A stretch of DNA of 46,852 bases from Beijerinckiaceae bacterium (GCA_004298435.1 SCSF01000120.1:1-46852), one strand, 5' to 3'; counted from the first letter of the stretch, positions 7,546-18,293 are shown. A program made the numbers and translations. The notes: a model not told the origin generated them from the letters alone.

Positions 7546-9525
7546 TCAACCGGAGGCTTTGCCCGCCGCATTTCTGATGACGGCCCGCTCGCTCAGATTT
7601 GGCGCGACAAAGCCGAAGACGCGCCCGTAAAAGTCGAGCTCCAGTTCCAGCACACGCTTTTGCGTCTCGGCCCGGCGAAAGCCATGCCCTTCACCTTCAA
7701 AGGCGTAATAGGCAACCGGCAGCCCCCGCTTCTCCATGGCGCTGACCATAAGCTCGGCCTGGTTCGGCGGAACCGTCTTGTCCTCCATCCCCTGAAAGAA
7801 AATAATCGGGCAGGCAAGGCGATCGAGGTGATTGATCGGCGAGCGCGCGTGGTAAAGCGCCTCATCCTCCGGCAAGGGGCCGATAAGACGGTCGAGATAG
7901 CGCGATTCGAATTTATGCGTGTCGCGCGCGAGCAGCATGAGATCGGCGACGCCGTAGAGGCTCGCACCGGCCTTGAAAACATCGGACGATGTCAGCGCCG
8001 CAAGTGTCGTGAAGCCGCCGGCGCTGCCGCCGCGAATGACGATCCGGTTGCGATCAACGAGGCCGCGACGCGCCAGATGCTCGGCAGCAGCGATGCAGTC
8101 GGCCACGTCCACGATGCCCCATTGACCGTCGAGCCGGTTGCGATAGGCGCGTCCGAAGCCGGTTGAGCCGCCGTAATTGACATCGCACACAGCAAAGCCA
8201 CGGGTCGTCCACCACTGGATTCGGAGGCCGAAGCCGTTGGTGGTCATGCTTGTCGGCCCGCCATGCGACAGCACGACGAGCGGCGGCAATTCTCCTTCAG
8301 GCGCAGCGTAGTCGCGATGCTTCGGCGGATACCAGAAGGCATGCCCGACAGTATCAAGCGTTGGAAAGGTGATTGGTTCGCCGATGGAGACCGATTCCGC
8401 AGGCAACACAGCCGCGGTCGCGCTCCGTAAAACAACGGGAGGCACTCCCGCCTGCCTGATCGAAATCGAGGCAGGAGCATCGGCGGGCGTCGCGATCATC
8501 GCGAGGCCATCCCCGCCATAAGGCAGAGGGCAATCCAGAACCTGATCGAGATCGAGCTTTTGATAGGCGCCGCCTTCAATCAGCGCGACTGTCCGCAGAC
8601 CTTCCGAAACCACGGCCACGAGGATGCGGCCATCGTCGAGAAGATGATAGGAACGCTGGCCAAAGACCCAGTGCGGGCCGCCAATCTCGGCCTCGATCGG
8701 AGCGATTGCCTCAACCTTACGTTGCCGGACCGCGTAAAGATTCCACCAGCCGCTGCGGTCCGAGGAAAAATAAAGAGTCCCGCCACGATCGAAGCGCGGC
8801 TGCACGACCGATTCGTCCCGCGCGCCGCCCGCGATCAAATCTGTACGGCCAAGCGCGCCATCGTCGGCGACGTCGGCGAGGTAAAGCCGTGACGCATCCC
8901 ACGGCATATCGGGATGATCCCAGGCGATATAGGCGAGATGCCTGCCGTCCGGAGACAGGCGCGGCGAACTGAGAAAGTCAGGACCTTCGACGAGGATCGT
9001 CTGCGCATTCGCTGTCTGTTCGTCCGCATCGAGCGGCAGAGCGACAATGCTGGCTTTGGGATTGTTCGGCGGCCGGCCACGATGATCCTCGCAGATTGCA
9101 AGGACACGCCGCCGCGCAGGATCGAATTCGAAATCGGCAAAACGGCAGCCTTCCGGCGTCACGATGCGGCGTGGCACCGTATGCCCGTCTCCCTGAGGCT
9201 CGATCAGCCAGAGGCTTCCGTCGCGGCGCTCGCTGAAGATGATCACGCCATCGCGAACCGCATAGGCCGCGCCGCCATATTCATGCACGCGGCTGCCGAC
9301 ATCGATCGGCTGCGGCGTGACATCGGCTATGCTGCCATCGGGGCTGCGGCGGCAGAGGCAATTACGGCCGGCTTCGGCCGGGCGGCTTTCGAGCCAGTAC
9401 AGATCTTCCCGGCCCTTTGGACCGTCAACCGCAAGAGACGAAAGGCCGATCGCCGCCTCCGTCATCATTTGCGGAGTCACAGGCGAAATCCAGGTGCCGT
9501 AGGGCGCAATCGTCTTTTCGTTCAT
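7546..9525 (-). CDS. S9-family serine peptidase (prolyl oligopeptidase / acylaminoacyl peptidase type)
   Basis: The 659-residue protein has an N-terminal beta-propeller-like part with repeated blades (residues about 30-380) and a C-terminal alpha/beta hydrolase domain. The triad is visible as Ser501 in RGGSAGGFTT, Asp582 in FQGMEDKTVPP and His614 in EGEGHGFRRA. The oxyanion region is SHGGPTSM. Enzymes of this type trim oligopeptides in the cytoplasm; no signal peptide is seen. I chose ATG 9525 (MNEKTIAPYGTW) because GATGAGG lies just upstream. A TTG at 9588 lacks such a site. Confidence 0.93.
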   Translation of the reverse strand: MNEKTIAPYGTWISPVTPQMMTEAAIGLSSLAVDGPKGREDLYWLESRPAEAGRNCLCRRSPDGSIADVTPQPIDVGSRVHEYGGAAYAVRDGVIIFSERRDGSLWLIEPQGDGHTVPRRIVTPEGCRFADFEFDPARRRVLAICEDHRGRPPNNPKASIVALPLDADEQTANAQTILVEGPDFLSSPRLSPDGRHLAYIAWDHPDMPWDASRLYLADVADDGALGRTDLIAGGARDESVVQPRFDRGGTLYFSSDRSGWWNLYAVRQRKVEAIAPIEAEIGGPHWVFGQRSYHLLDDGRILVAVVSEGLRTVALIEGGAYQKLDLDQVLDCPLPYGGDGLAMIATPADAPASISIRQAGVPPVVLRSATAAVLPAESVSIGEPITFPTLDTVGHAFWYPPKHRDYAAPEGELPPLVVLSHGGPTSMTTNGFGLRIQWWTTRGFAVCDVNYGGSTGFGRAYRNRLDGQWGIVDVADCIAAAEHLARRGLVDRNRIVIRGGSAGGFTTLAALTSSDVFKAGASLYGVADLMLLARDTHKFESRYLDRLIGPLPEDEALYHARSPINHLDRLACPIIFFQGMEDKTVPPNQAELMVSAMEKRGLPVAYYAFEGEGHGFRRAETQKRVLELELDFYGRVFGFVAPNLSERAVIRNAAGKASG

Positions 9526-9615
9526 AAGGGCCTCATCGCAGACCGGCGAAGCGAGCCGGATGGGCCGGTATAGACGATCTTGCATCAAGAAGCACAGGCC
9601 GCTGGCTGCCCTGCA

Positions 9616-10083
9616 TCAGCTCCGATCATTTGCCGACGAGCGCCGGATGGCGCGAACCGCGTTTTCCAGCGCATTCAGGAAACGCGAGCGATCCTGCTTC
9701 CTAAACGCCGGATTGTAGGTTTGCAGGCCTGTCGCCTCGCGCAGGTGGCGCTGCAAGTCGCGCACGCCAAGCGCGAGCCCGATGTCATTATCGGTGAAGG
9801 GCTTCCCCGTATGTCTCAGAACGCGCGCACCTTTCGCAAGGCAACGCGATGCAAGCGGAATATCGGCGGTGATTGCGATGTCGCCCTGGCCGATATGTTC
9901 GGCGATCCAGTCGTCCGCCGTATCGGCGCCTTCCGCCACCACAATATGACGGAAGAGCGGATTGGCGCTTGGACGCAGGCCTCCATTGCTGACCAGATGA
10001 ACTGTCAAGCCATGTCGCGCGGCGACGCGCTCCACTTCCTGTTTCACCGGGCAGGCGTCACCGTCGATGAAAATCTCGAGCAT
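9616..10083 (-). CDS. UPF0178 / YaiI-YqxD family protein (DUF188)
   Basis: The 155-residue protein begins MLEIFIDGDACPVKQEVERV, the family signature with its acidic DGDACPV motif. It continues with HLVSNGGLRP, GADTADDWIAEHI, DIAITADIPLASRCLAKGA and a C-terminal FLNALENAVRAI. Proteins of this family have a PIN-like fold with conserved acidic residues, and their cellular role is not established. The start is set at ATG 10083; the frame remains open upstream only through repeat DNA. Confidence 0.92.
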   Translation of the reverse strand: MLEIFIDGDACPVKQEVERVAARHGLTVHLVSNGGLRPSANPLFRHIVVAEGADTADDWIAEHIGQGDIAITADIPLASRCLAKGARVLRHTGKPFTDNDIGLALGVRDLQRHLREATGLQTYNPAFRKQDRSRFLNALENAVRAIRRSSANDRS

Positions 10084-10095
10084 GCTGCGCTCTAT

Positions 10096-10140
10096 AGCAT
10101 TTTCAAGCGAAGTAGCTTCTGGTTCGCGTGAAGAAAACGC
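10096..10140 (+). repeat. Interspersed palindromic element, copy 4
   Basis: This copy reads TTTTCAAGCGAAGTAGCTTC then TGGTTCGCGTGAAGAAAACG, with small changes from the consensus and without the CAAAACAAA tail. It sits immediately upstream of the UPF0178 start, next to the large perfect palindrome at 10145-10190. Confidence 0.9.
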
Positions 10141-10144
10141 GACT

Positions 10145-10190
10145 TGCGGACCGGAGGTCCGCGGTCCGGATCGCGGACCTCCGGTCCGCA
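10145..10190. repeat. Perfect 19-bp inverted repeat with 8-base loop
   Basis: The arm TGCGGACCGGAGGTCCGCG (10145-10163) is exactly complementary to CGCGGACCTCCGGTCCGCA (10172-10190), with the loop GTCCGGAT. Each arm is itself partly palindromic (GCGGACC/GGTCCGC), so cruciform or double-hairpin forms are possible. It lies between the helicase stop and the UPF0178 start on the minus strand. No T run follows, so it is not a standard terminator. Confidence 0.95.
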
Positions 10191-10202
10191 TTGCATCCCG
10201 CT

Positions 10203-11480
10203 CTAGGCGACCTTGCTCGATTTGCCGCGCGGCGCCTGCCGCCTGCGTCTGAAGGCGCCTTGCTCGGGCTTGCGCGGGGCCGCTTTGCCGTGCGGCGTCT
10301 CCCGCTTTCCCTGATGCGGGGCCTTGACCGGCGCCGCGTCGGCGGAGATCGCTCTTGGCGCTTCGATCGCCAGCGGCCGCTTGGTCAATCTTTCGATATC
10401 GCGGAGCAGGCCGCGCTCAGACTGATCGCAGAAGGAAAAAGCGATGCCGGATTTGCCGGCGCGCGCGGTGCGGCCGATGCGATGCACATAGCTTTCCGGC
10501 TCGTTCGGCAGTTCGAAGTTGACGACGTGGCTCACGCCCTCGACATCGATGCCGCGCGCGGCGATATCGGTCGCGACAAGAACGCGTGCATCGCCGGTAC
10601 GAAACCGCTCCAGCGCCCGCTGCCGCGCGTTCTGTGACTTGTTGCCGTGGATCACATCGGCAGCGACGCCGGCATGCCCAAGATAGTCGTTGACGCGATT
10701 TGCGTGGTTCTTGGTGCGGGTGAAGACAATCACGCGGCTCATGTCGTCGTCCTTGAGCAGATCGACAAGTAGCGCATGCTTCTGCGCAGCCGGAATGAAA
10801 AAGACGCGCTGCTCGATCCGATCGACCGTCACGACCTGCGGCGTCACTTCGACACGCTCGGGCTCACGCAGGAGATCGGCCGCGAGTCTGGCGACATCAT
10901 TCGGCATGGTGGCCGAGAACAACAGCGATTGCCTCTGCCGCGGCAGCTTCGCCAGAATACGCCGAACGTCGTGAATGAACCCCATGTCGAGCATGCGGTC
11001 GGCTTCGTCCAGCACAAGAAATTTCACGTCGTCCAGCCGCACATGGCCTTGCTCGACGAGGTCGAGAAGGCGGCCGGGCGTTGCGACGAGAATATCGACG
11101 CCGCGCGCCAACGCTTTCACCTGGCTGCCCTGGCTCACGCCGCCGAGAATGACGGCATGGCGCAAGGCGAGATGGCGGCCATAAGCGGCAAAGCTCTGGC
11201 CGATCTGCACCGCAAGTTCGCGCGTCGGCGCAAGAACGAGGGCATGCGCGGATTTTGGCGCGACGCGCTGCTGCGGCTTGCCGAGCTTTTGCAGAATCGG
11301 CAGCGCGAAAGCCGCGGTCTTTCCGGTTCCAGTCTGGGCGATGCCGAGAAGGTCCTTGCCCTGAAGGAGATGCGGAATAGCGCGCATCTGAATGGGCGTG
11401 GGAGCGGAGTAATTTTCGGCCGCAAGAGCGCGGCAGATCGGCTCGGAAAACCCGAGTTCGGCGAATGTGGTGTTTGTCAC
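10203..11480 (-). CDS. DEAD-box ATP-dependent RNA helicase (RhlE type)
   Basis: The 425-residue protein shows every core helicase motif. These are the Q motif (LGFSEPICRAL, APTPIQ), Walker A AQTGTGKT (48-55), PTRELA (85-90), TPGRLLD, DEAD (158-161), SAT (189-191), VATDIAARGID and HRIGRTAR (333-340). A basic Lys/Arg-rich tail of about 50 residues follows, typical of RNA-binding RhlE-type enzymes that remodel ribosome precursors or degrading mRNA. The start is set at GTG 11480 (VTNTTFAELGF) because homologs begin at that motif. An in-frame GTG lies at 11522. Confidence 0.94.
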   Translation of the reverse strand: MTNTTFAELGFSEPICRALAAENYSAPTPIQMRAIPHLLQGKDLLGIAQTGTGKTAAFALPILQKLGKPQQRVAPKSAHALVLAPTRELAVQIGQSFAAYGRHLALRHAVILGGVSQGSQVKALARGVDILVATPGRLLDLVEQGHVRLDDVKFLVLDEADRMLDMGFIHDVRRILAKLPRQRQSLLFSATMPNDVARLAADLLREPERVEVTPQVVTVDRIEQRVFFIPAAQKHALLVDLLKDDDMSRVIVFTRTKNHANRVNDYLGHAGVAADVIHGNKSQNARQRALERFRTGDARVLVATDIAARGIDVEGVSHVVNFELPNEPESYVHRIGRTARAGKSGIAFSFCDQSERGLLRDIERLTKRPLAIEAPRAISADAAPVKAPHQGKRETPHGKAAPRKPEQGAFRRRRQAPRGKSSKVA

Positions 11481-11759
11481 GTCTGAGGATATTCCAATGC
11501 CGCCACAGGCAAGGGACCGCACGGGTCGCCATGCCGCGATGGAGCGTTAACCGCATTCCACGCGCGACTGGAACAAACGGAGATTGATGAAAAAGAGGGC
11601 TCCGGATGACACGTCAATAAACGCGCTGCGCGAATCCGGAAGCACTGTGCGCTTGTGCGGGAACGAGCCTCCAAAGTCAAGGCGGCGGCTGTGTCGCAGG
11701 CAACCAATAGCATAGCACGCCGTTTCTTCCATTCGCCGCGACAAACCGATTGGGACGTG

Positions 11760-12623
11760 ATGAAGACAAGCAAGAGCGACACCAGAGCGCAGCCTCAAAA
11801 AGATCTCGAACCGGTCGTCGCTGTCTCCCAACGCGAGATCGAGGACATAGAAGAGCGCTCAAGCCCGCGCACGCCTGTCATTTATGAAATCGTGCGCAGG
11901 CTCGGCGAAGAGGAAATGGCGCGGCCCGTCGCCTCATTGTGGTGGTCAGGCGTCGCGGCAGGCCTGTCGATCAGCTTTTCCTTGGTCGCTCAGGCACTTT
12001 TTGAAGCGTATTTGCCGGAGGCGCCTTGGCGGCACCTCGTCACAAGCCTCGGCTATTGCGTCGGCTTCATCATCGTTGTGCTGGCGCGTCAGCAGCTTTT
12101 CACCGAAATCACGATCACCGCCGTGCTGCCTCTGTTCGCAACCTTTACGTCCCGCAATGTCCGCAAGTTGACGCGGCTCTGGAGCATCGTGCTCATTGCC
12201 AATTTCGCCGGCACAATGGTCGCGGCGTTGTTCTACACTTATGTGCCGGCGGTGTCCCCGGCGCTGCATAATGCGATGCTGGAAGTGAGCAGCGGACTTT
12301 TGGGACAAAGCGCGCTCGAAACTTTCGTCAAGGGAATTCCCGCAGGCTTTCTCATCGCCGCGATGGTCTGGCTGATACCGAGCGCAGATACCGCCCAGTT
12401 CCATGTCATCAGCATCACGACTTATGTCATTGCGGCAGCAGGTTTCATGCACATTATCGCCGGGAGCGTGGAGGCTTTTTTCCTCGCACTGAACGGCGCC
12501 GCCGGATGGGACTTCGTTTTCGGCGGATTCATCGTGCCCGTGCTCTTCGGCAATATCATCGGCGGCACGGCGCTCTTCAGCCTGATCTCCTATGGCCAGG
12601 TGATGCACGAGATTAAGGGGTAG
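11760..12623 (+). CDS. Formate/nitrite transporter family protein
   Basis: The 287-residue protein has an N-terminal polar region (about 55 residues, including SQREIEDIEERSSPRTPVIYE). Six membrane helices follow, with internal-repeat features of the FNT family: SLWWSGVAAGLSISFSLVAQ, the LFTEITITAVLPLFA re-entrant-like segment, and GFMHIIAGSVEAFFLAL with FGNIIGGTALF at the end. The extended polar N-terminus resembles the YfdC branch of the family rather than FocA/NirC. FNT channels pass small monovalent anions; the substrate here cannot be read from sequence. ATG 11760 has GGGA just upstream. Confidence 0.85.
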   Translation: MKTSKSDTRAQPQKDLEPVVAVSQREIEDIEERSSPRTPVIYEIVRRLGEEEMARPVASLWWSGVAAGLSISFSLVAQALFEAYLPEAPWRHLVTSLGYCVGFIIVVLARQQLFTEITITAVLPLFATFTSRNVRKLTRLWSIVLIANFAGTMVAALFYTYVPAVSPALHNAMLEVSSGLLGQSALETFVKGIPAGFLIAAMVWLIPSADTAQFHVISITTYVIAAAGFMHIIAGSVEAFFLALNGAAGWDFVFGGFIVPVLFGNIIGGTALFSLISYGQVMHEIKG

Positions 12624-12657
12624 TGGGCGAACTGTCATAAGGTAGCGATGACAGCGA

Positions 12658-12790
12658 TCCCTCGCACTTCGAGACGCTTGCTTCGCAAGCTCCTCAGTGT
12701 GAGGGGCAGGAAGGTTATAAAGGAGAGTAACCGTGCCCAATCCCTCACCCTGAGGAGCGCCTGAAGGGCGCGTCTCGAAGGGCGAGGGAT
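12658..12790. repeat. REP-like doublet in inverted orientation
   Basis: Unit 1 (12658-12706) contains CTTCGAGACGCTTGCTTCGC and AGCTCCTCAGTGTGAGG. Unit 2 (12740-12790) carries the same parts in reverse order and orientation (CACCCTGAGGAGCGCC, GCGTCTCGAAGGGCGAGGGA). The pair resembles a BIME-type arrangement. It fills the gap between the convergent FNT and thiC genes, where it may help end transcription from both sides. Related single units are at 4518-4578 and 23760-23799. Confidence 0.85.
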
Positions 12791-12818
12791 CAGTGTTGGA
12801 GAGGAGCGGCAAACATGA

Positions 12819-12853
12819 AAGTCGTCATGCGCGGACCAAGCCCGCGCATGATG
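12819..12853. repeat. Short hairpin (CATGCGCGG arms)
   Basis: GTCATGCGCGG and CCGCGCATGATGG flank ACCAAGC. The unit is related to the fragment near 6248 and lies just beyond the thiC stop. Confidence 0.6.
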
Positions 12854-12863
12854 GCGGTTCGCC

Positions 12864-14804
<1,941 letters not shown>

Positions 14805-14884
14805 TCACTTGAAATCGGTAGCGCTCAGGAAGTGCAAGGTCAGCGGATGACGACACGTTGAAGCTGGCGCTTCGGTCGTTCTGC

Positions 14885-14960
14885 CGGTCCCTGCGCTGGC
14901 ATTATCCAGATTCAGGTTCACAGGGTTTGATCTCAGCCGCCGAAAATCCGGCAGCACCCC
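14885..14960 (-). promoter_or_regulatory. TPP riboswitch (THI element) upstream of thiC
   Basis: On the minus strand the sequence runs GGGGTGCTGC, then GGCTGAGATCAAACCCTG, TGAACCTGAATCTGGATAAT and GCCAGCGCAGGGA. These are the conserved blocks of the thiamine pyrophosphate aptamer: CUGAGA in the pyrimidine-binding arm and ACCUGA/GGAUAAUGCCAGCG in the pyrophosphate arm. About 170 bases remain before the thiC start, room for an expression platform; I could not assign one with confidence. Confidence 0.95.
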
Positions 14961-15048
14961 TTGGCAGAGAAAGGATAGTCCCGCCGCAGCCTTTCGACAA
15001 GCCCCGGATAGAATGGGGCCTGGCACAGAGGCTTCGGCGGGGAAAGGC

Positions 15049-15540
15049 TCAGGCGGTCGCGACTGGCTCGCCGCCACCCTGCTGGGCCGCCATTTCCTCG
15101 AGTCGGCGGCGGTAGAGGCTGGCGAAATCGATCGGATCGATGTAGAGCGGCGGGAAACCGCCGCCGCGCACGGCATCGGCGATGATCTGCCGCGCGAAGG
15201 GGAAGAGAAGCCGCGGGCATTCGATCATTACGATCGGATGCGTCTCGTTCTGCGGGATGTTGATGAGCCGGAACAGGCCCGCATAATTGAGCTCGAACTT
15301 GAACAGAACTCCGTCGTCGCCGTTGGCGGAGCCTTCAAGCAGAAGTTCGACCTCGAAATCCGTCTCGGCCATCTGCTTCACATTGACATTCACCTGAATG
15401 GCGATGTTCGGCGGCTTGGCCTGGGGGCCGAGCGAGCGCGGCGCATTCGGGTTCTCGAAGGAGAAGTCCTTCGTATATTGCACCATGGCATTGAGAGCTG
15501 GCGCATTGTCGGGCGCGTCGCCGCCATTCCCATCGGCCAT
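15049..15540 (-). CDS. secB: Protein-export chaperone SecB
   Basis: SecB is a tetrameric cytoplasmic chaperone that keeps preproteins unfolded and passes them to SecA. The 163-residue protein shows QYTKDFSFENPNAP, VNVNVKQ, the long beta segment FEVELLLEGSA, YAGLFRL and the C-terminal CPRLLFPFARQIIADAVRGG then GFPPLYIDPIDFASLY. All are typical of alphaproteobacterial SecB. AGGAG lies eight bases before the ATG. An FxsA-family gene lies upstream on the same strand, which is the usual partner in this order. Confidence 0.97.
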   Translation of the reverse strand: MADGNGGDAPDNAPALNAMVQYTKDFSFENPNAPRSLGPQAKPPNIAIQVNVNVKQMAETDFEVELLLEGSANGDDGVLFKFELNYAGLFRLINIPQNETHPIVMIECPRLLFPFARQIIADAVRGGGFPPLYIDPIDFASLYRRRLEEMAAQQGGGEPVATA

Positions 15541-15659
15541 GTCATCACTCCTGTCGCATAAGGGCGTTTTCCGCCGCCGAAAATCGGCCCAGCCGGTAGC
15601 ATGGATGCGTCAGGCGAACAAGCCGGGTGAGCCAACACGCCAGCGGATATGAATAAGCC

Positions 15660-16100
15660 TCAATGCCCGTTGGGCTTGTGCTCATCGATATGCCGCCAAT
15701 CCTGCGGCGAAAGCTCGATGACATCATCGGATTTGGGCGCCGATGCGTTCTGCGGCGTGCGCCAGGCGCGGGCCGCACGCAGAATCAGGAAGAGGCCGAC
15801 GCAATCGGACAGAAAGCCCGGCAATATGAGGAGGACTGCGCCGAAGCCCGCCGACAAGCCGGCGCTGAATCGCTCGGGCGCAAACCTGCGCATGCCGCCG
15901 CCGGAATTTAACAGATCGAGAACGTTGCGCCGCGCCGAAGCGCCAAGGCGATGCAGAAACCACATGCCGAAGAGACTTGTGGCGAGTGTCGCGATAATCG
16001 CGCCGTCCAGCCCGATCGCATGCGCCACGAGGCTGAAGGCCACAAGTTCGCCGAAGAACCAGAGGCCAAGGCCAGCAAAAAGACCCAAAAAGACAGGCAT
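15660..16100 (-). CDS. FxsA-family cytoplasmic membrane protein
   Basis: The protein is 146 residues with membrane segments at about 3-25, 28-50 and 72-100, and a polar C-terminus (DDVIELSPQDWRHIDEHKPN). The family hallmark is a loop that here reads RRNVLDLLNSGG and an adjacent hydrophobic LILPGFLSDCVGLFLIL. In Escherichia coli, FxsA affects exclusion of phage T7 by the F plasmid; its normal job is unknown. ATG 16100 (MPVFLGLF) is preferred over a TTG at 16133, since AGGG lies upstream and family members start with this segment. It lies divergent to the Tim44-like gene. Confidence 0.88.
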   Translation of the reverse strand: MPVFLGLFAGLGLWFFGELVAFSLVAHAIGLDGAIIATLATSLFGMWFLHRLGASARRNVLDLLNSGGGMRRFAPERFSAGLSAGFGAVLLILPGFLSDCVGLFLILRAARAWRTPQNASAPKSDDVIELSPQDWRHIDEHKPNGH

Positions 16101-16353
16101 CGATTGAACCCTGGCCACCAGTTGCGCTTGCAAATGGGCTTCACTACCGCCTCAGGCTGAAGCCATTTCCGTTTCGACAGGCTTTCGAACCCCGATATAA
16201 GCGCAAATTCGCCGATTGCACGGACTCTCGAAGCCTGACCAGATGAAGAGCACTCGACGGGCCGCACTCCCCCCGCATCCCTATATATGCTAAACGGACC
16301 TACGCATTCGTTCCCCAACCTCGAGCTTCGGTTCGAGCTTTTACGAGATCTTC

Positions 16354-17097
16354 ATGCACAACCCGCTCGACGCCTCGACGATTATATTTGCGCTTCTTGC
16401 AATTTTCGTCTTGTGGAAACTGCGCTCGGTGCTCGGCTCGCGGACCGGCAGCGAGAAAGAGCCGCCGCAAAATTCCTTTTTCCATCGTCCAGGCAACACG
16501 AACGACAACAACGATCGCAAGGTCATCCCGCTTCCCGGCGCCGCGCATCCGGGGCCGGCCGCAGGCTCTGCCGCGCCGCAGCAGGGTTTTGCGCAGCCTG
16601 CTGCACCAGCCGACCGATGGAAGGGCTATGCCGCGCCCGGCTCCAGCAATGCCGCTGTTCTCGACGAGATCGCCGCGATGGATCGCGGCTTCGACCTCGA
16701 AGGCTTCATTGCCGGGGCGAAGACGGCTTATGAAATGATCGTCACCGCATTTGCCGCCGGCGATCGGCAGACGCTGCGCAATCTTCTCGATCAGGATGTT
16801 TACGAAAACTTCGTCACCGCCATCGCCGGGCGCGAGAGCCGCAACGAAAAGATGAAGACGACGCTTGTTTCAATCGACAAGGTCGATCTCGAAGAGGCGA
16901 GCCTCCGCGACCAGACCGTGCAGATCACCTTGCGCTTCGCCTCGAAGCTCATCACCGCGACCGAAAGCAATGCCGGCACGATTATCGACGGCAGCCCGGA
17001 AAAGGTCGTCGATATGATCGACATATGGACTTTCGCGCGCGACAGCCGGTCGCCCGATCCCAACTGGAAGCTGGTCGCGACGCAAACCGGACATTAA
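16354..17097 (+). CDS. Tim44-like domain protein (TimA type)
   Basis: The 247-residue protein has an N-terminal membrane anchor (about 8-24), a low-complexity Pro/Ala linker (about 55-95), and a C-terminal Tim44-like domain. The domain begins near LDEIAAMDRGFDLEGFIAGA, continues with AYEMIVTAFAAGDRQTLRNL and ends WKLVATQTGH. In bacteria these are inner-membrane relatives of the mitochondrial import-motor subunit and are thought to act at the cell envelope. The gene precedes mltA and smr in the same direction, a linkage conserved in this order. Its stop codon directly abuts a palindromic repeat. Confidence 0.92.
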   Translation: MHNPLDASTIIFALLAIFVLWKLRSVLGSRTGSEKEPPQNSFFHRPGNTNDNNDRKVIPLPGAAHPGPAAGSAAPQQGFAQPAAPADRWKGYAAPGSSNAAVLDEIAAMDRGFDLEGFIAGAKTAYEMIVTAFAAGDRQTLRNLLDQDVYENFVTAIAGRESRNEKMKTTLVSIDKVDLEEASLRDQTVQITLRFASKLITATESNAGTIIDGSPEKVVDMIDIWTFARDSRSPDPNWKLVATQTGH

Positions 17098-17154
17098 AGC
17101 GTTTCCTAGCGAAGTGGATTCCGGTTCGCGTGAGGAAAACGCATCAAGACAAAA
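17098..17154 (+). repeat. Interspersed palindromic element, copy 5
   Basis: This copy reads AGCGTTTCCTAGCGAAGTGG then ATTCCGGTTCGCGTGAGGAA and AACGCATCAAGACAAAA. It starts at the base after the Tim44-like stop and ends 14 bases before the likely mltA start, so it fills the whole intergenic gap of the operon. Confidence 0.92.
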
Positions 17155-17168
17155 TAGCCAGAGCTGCC

Positions 17169-18293
17169 GTGCCGGATCTGACTCCTCTGGGTTTTGCCGA
17201 TCTTCCCGGCTTCGCGGATGACGATCACGCTGCCGCTTTTGCCTTGTTTACACGACATGCGGCAGCGATTCTGGATGATCGGCGGCTTTTGCGGGAGGCC
17301 ATGCCAGCCAACGCAGCGCTGCGCGAGGTTTGCCGCCGCGCGCTGGAAAATCCGGCGAGAACGGGCGCAGCGGCGCGGCTTTTCTTTGAAAGCCACTTCA
17401 CTCCGCATCGGGTTCAGGCGAACCCGGAAAATCGGTCAGCGCGAGGCTTCGTCACCGGCTATTACGAGCCTGTTATCGCCGGCACATTGACCCCTTCGAG
17501 CCCGGAGGCTGCGCCTATCCTCGGCCGCCCGGACGATCTGATCTCCCTTTCGCCGGGCGAAAGTCTTCCCGGCCTCGATCCGGCGTTCAGCGCAGCACGG
17601 CGTCTGGCCGATGGCCGCTGTGAACCCTACCCGGACCGCGCCGCCATCGAGGCCGGCGCAATCGCCGGACGGACAAAACCGCTCGTCTATCTCACCGATA
17701 AGGTCGAGGTGTTTTTCGTCCAGGTCCAGGGTTCGGCGCGTGTCACACTGCCGGATGGCCGATCGCTTCGCCTCACCTATGCCGGGCGCAACGGGCAGCC
17801 CTATACGTCGATCGGCCGGGCTCTGGTCGAGGCGGGCGAGATCCCCGCCGGCGATATTGGAATGGATCGCGTCAAGGCATGGATCAGAGCGCATGGGCAA
17901 GGCCCGGGCGAAGCGGGATCAAACCTCATGCTGCGCAACAAATCCTATGTGTTTTTTGCGCGAAACGACCACATCGACCCCAAAATGGGGCCTGTCGGCG
18001 GAGCCGGATTGGGCCTTGAGCCCATGCGCTCCATCGCCATTGACCGCCGAATCTGGTCTTATGGTCTGCCATTCTGGCTCGCCGCCGATCTGCCCTGGCA
18101 GGACGCGACGCCGAGCGCTTTCCGGCGGCTGATGATTGCCGGGGATACAGGCTCGGCTATTCTTGGTGCGGCTCGGGCCGATCTATTCTTCGGAAGCGGG
18201 ACTCAGGCGGGACAATTGGCCGGCGGCATCAGGCACGCGTGCGACTTCACCGTTTTGCTGCCGAATGCGGCGGGTCAGGACAAAAATCGATGA
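17169..18293 (+). CDS. mltA: Membrane-bound lytic murein transglycosylase A (MltA) family protein
   Basis: MltA-type enzymes cleave peptidoglycan strands to 1,6-anhydro-muropeptides. The protein (374 residues from GTG 17169) has the MltA barrel region with GFVTGYYEPVIAGT, VFFVQVQGSARVTLPDG, YAGRNGQPYTSIG and the C-terminal 3D-like part IAGDTGSAILGAARADLFFG. Two conserved acidic positions are visible there (Asp326, Asp338). No lipoprotein signal is evident. The upstream frame is open but is repeat DNA, so the N-terminus is uncertain. Its TGA overlaps the smr ATG by four bases. Confidence 0.9.
   Translation: MPDLTPLGFADLPGFADDDHAAAFALFTRHAAAILDDRRLLREAMPANAALREVCRRALENPARTGAAARLFFESHFTPHRVQANPENRSARGFVTGYYEPVIAGTLTPSSPEAAPILGRPDDLISLSPGESLPGLDPAFSAARRLADGRCEPYPDRAAIEAGAIAGRTKPLVYLTDKVEVFFVQVQGSARVTLPDGRSLRLTYAGRNGQPYTSIGRALVEAGEIPAGDIGMDRVKAWIRAHGQGPGEAGSNLMLRNKSYVFFARNDHIDPKMGPVGGAGLGLEPMRSIAIDRRIWSYGLPFWLAADLPWQDATPSAFRRLMIAGDTGSAILGAARADLFFGSGTQAGQLAGGIRHACDFTVLLPNAAGQDKNR

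Noticed and set aside
10084-10191. A 36-residue extension of the UPF0178 protein
   Set aside because: It is a translation of the repeat and palindrome DNA, and the family begins at MLEIFIDGDACPV.
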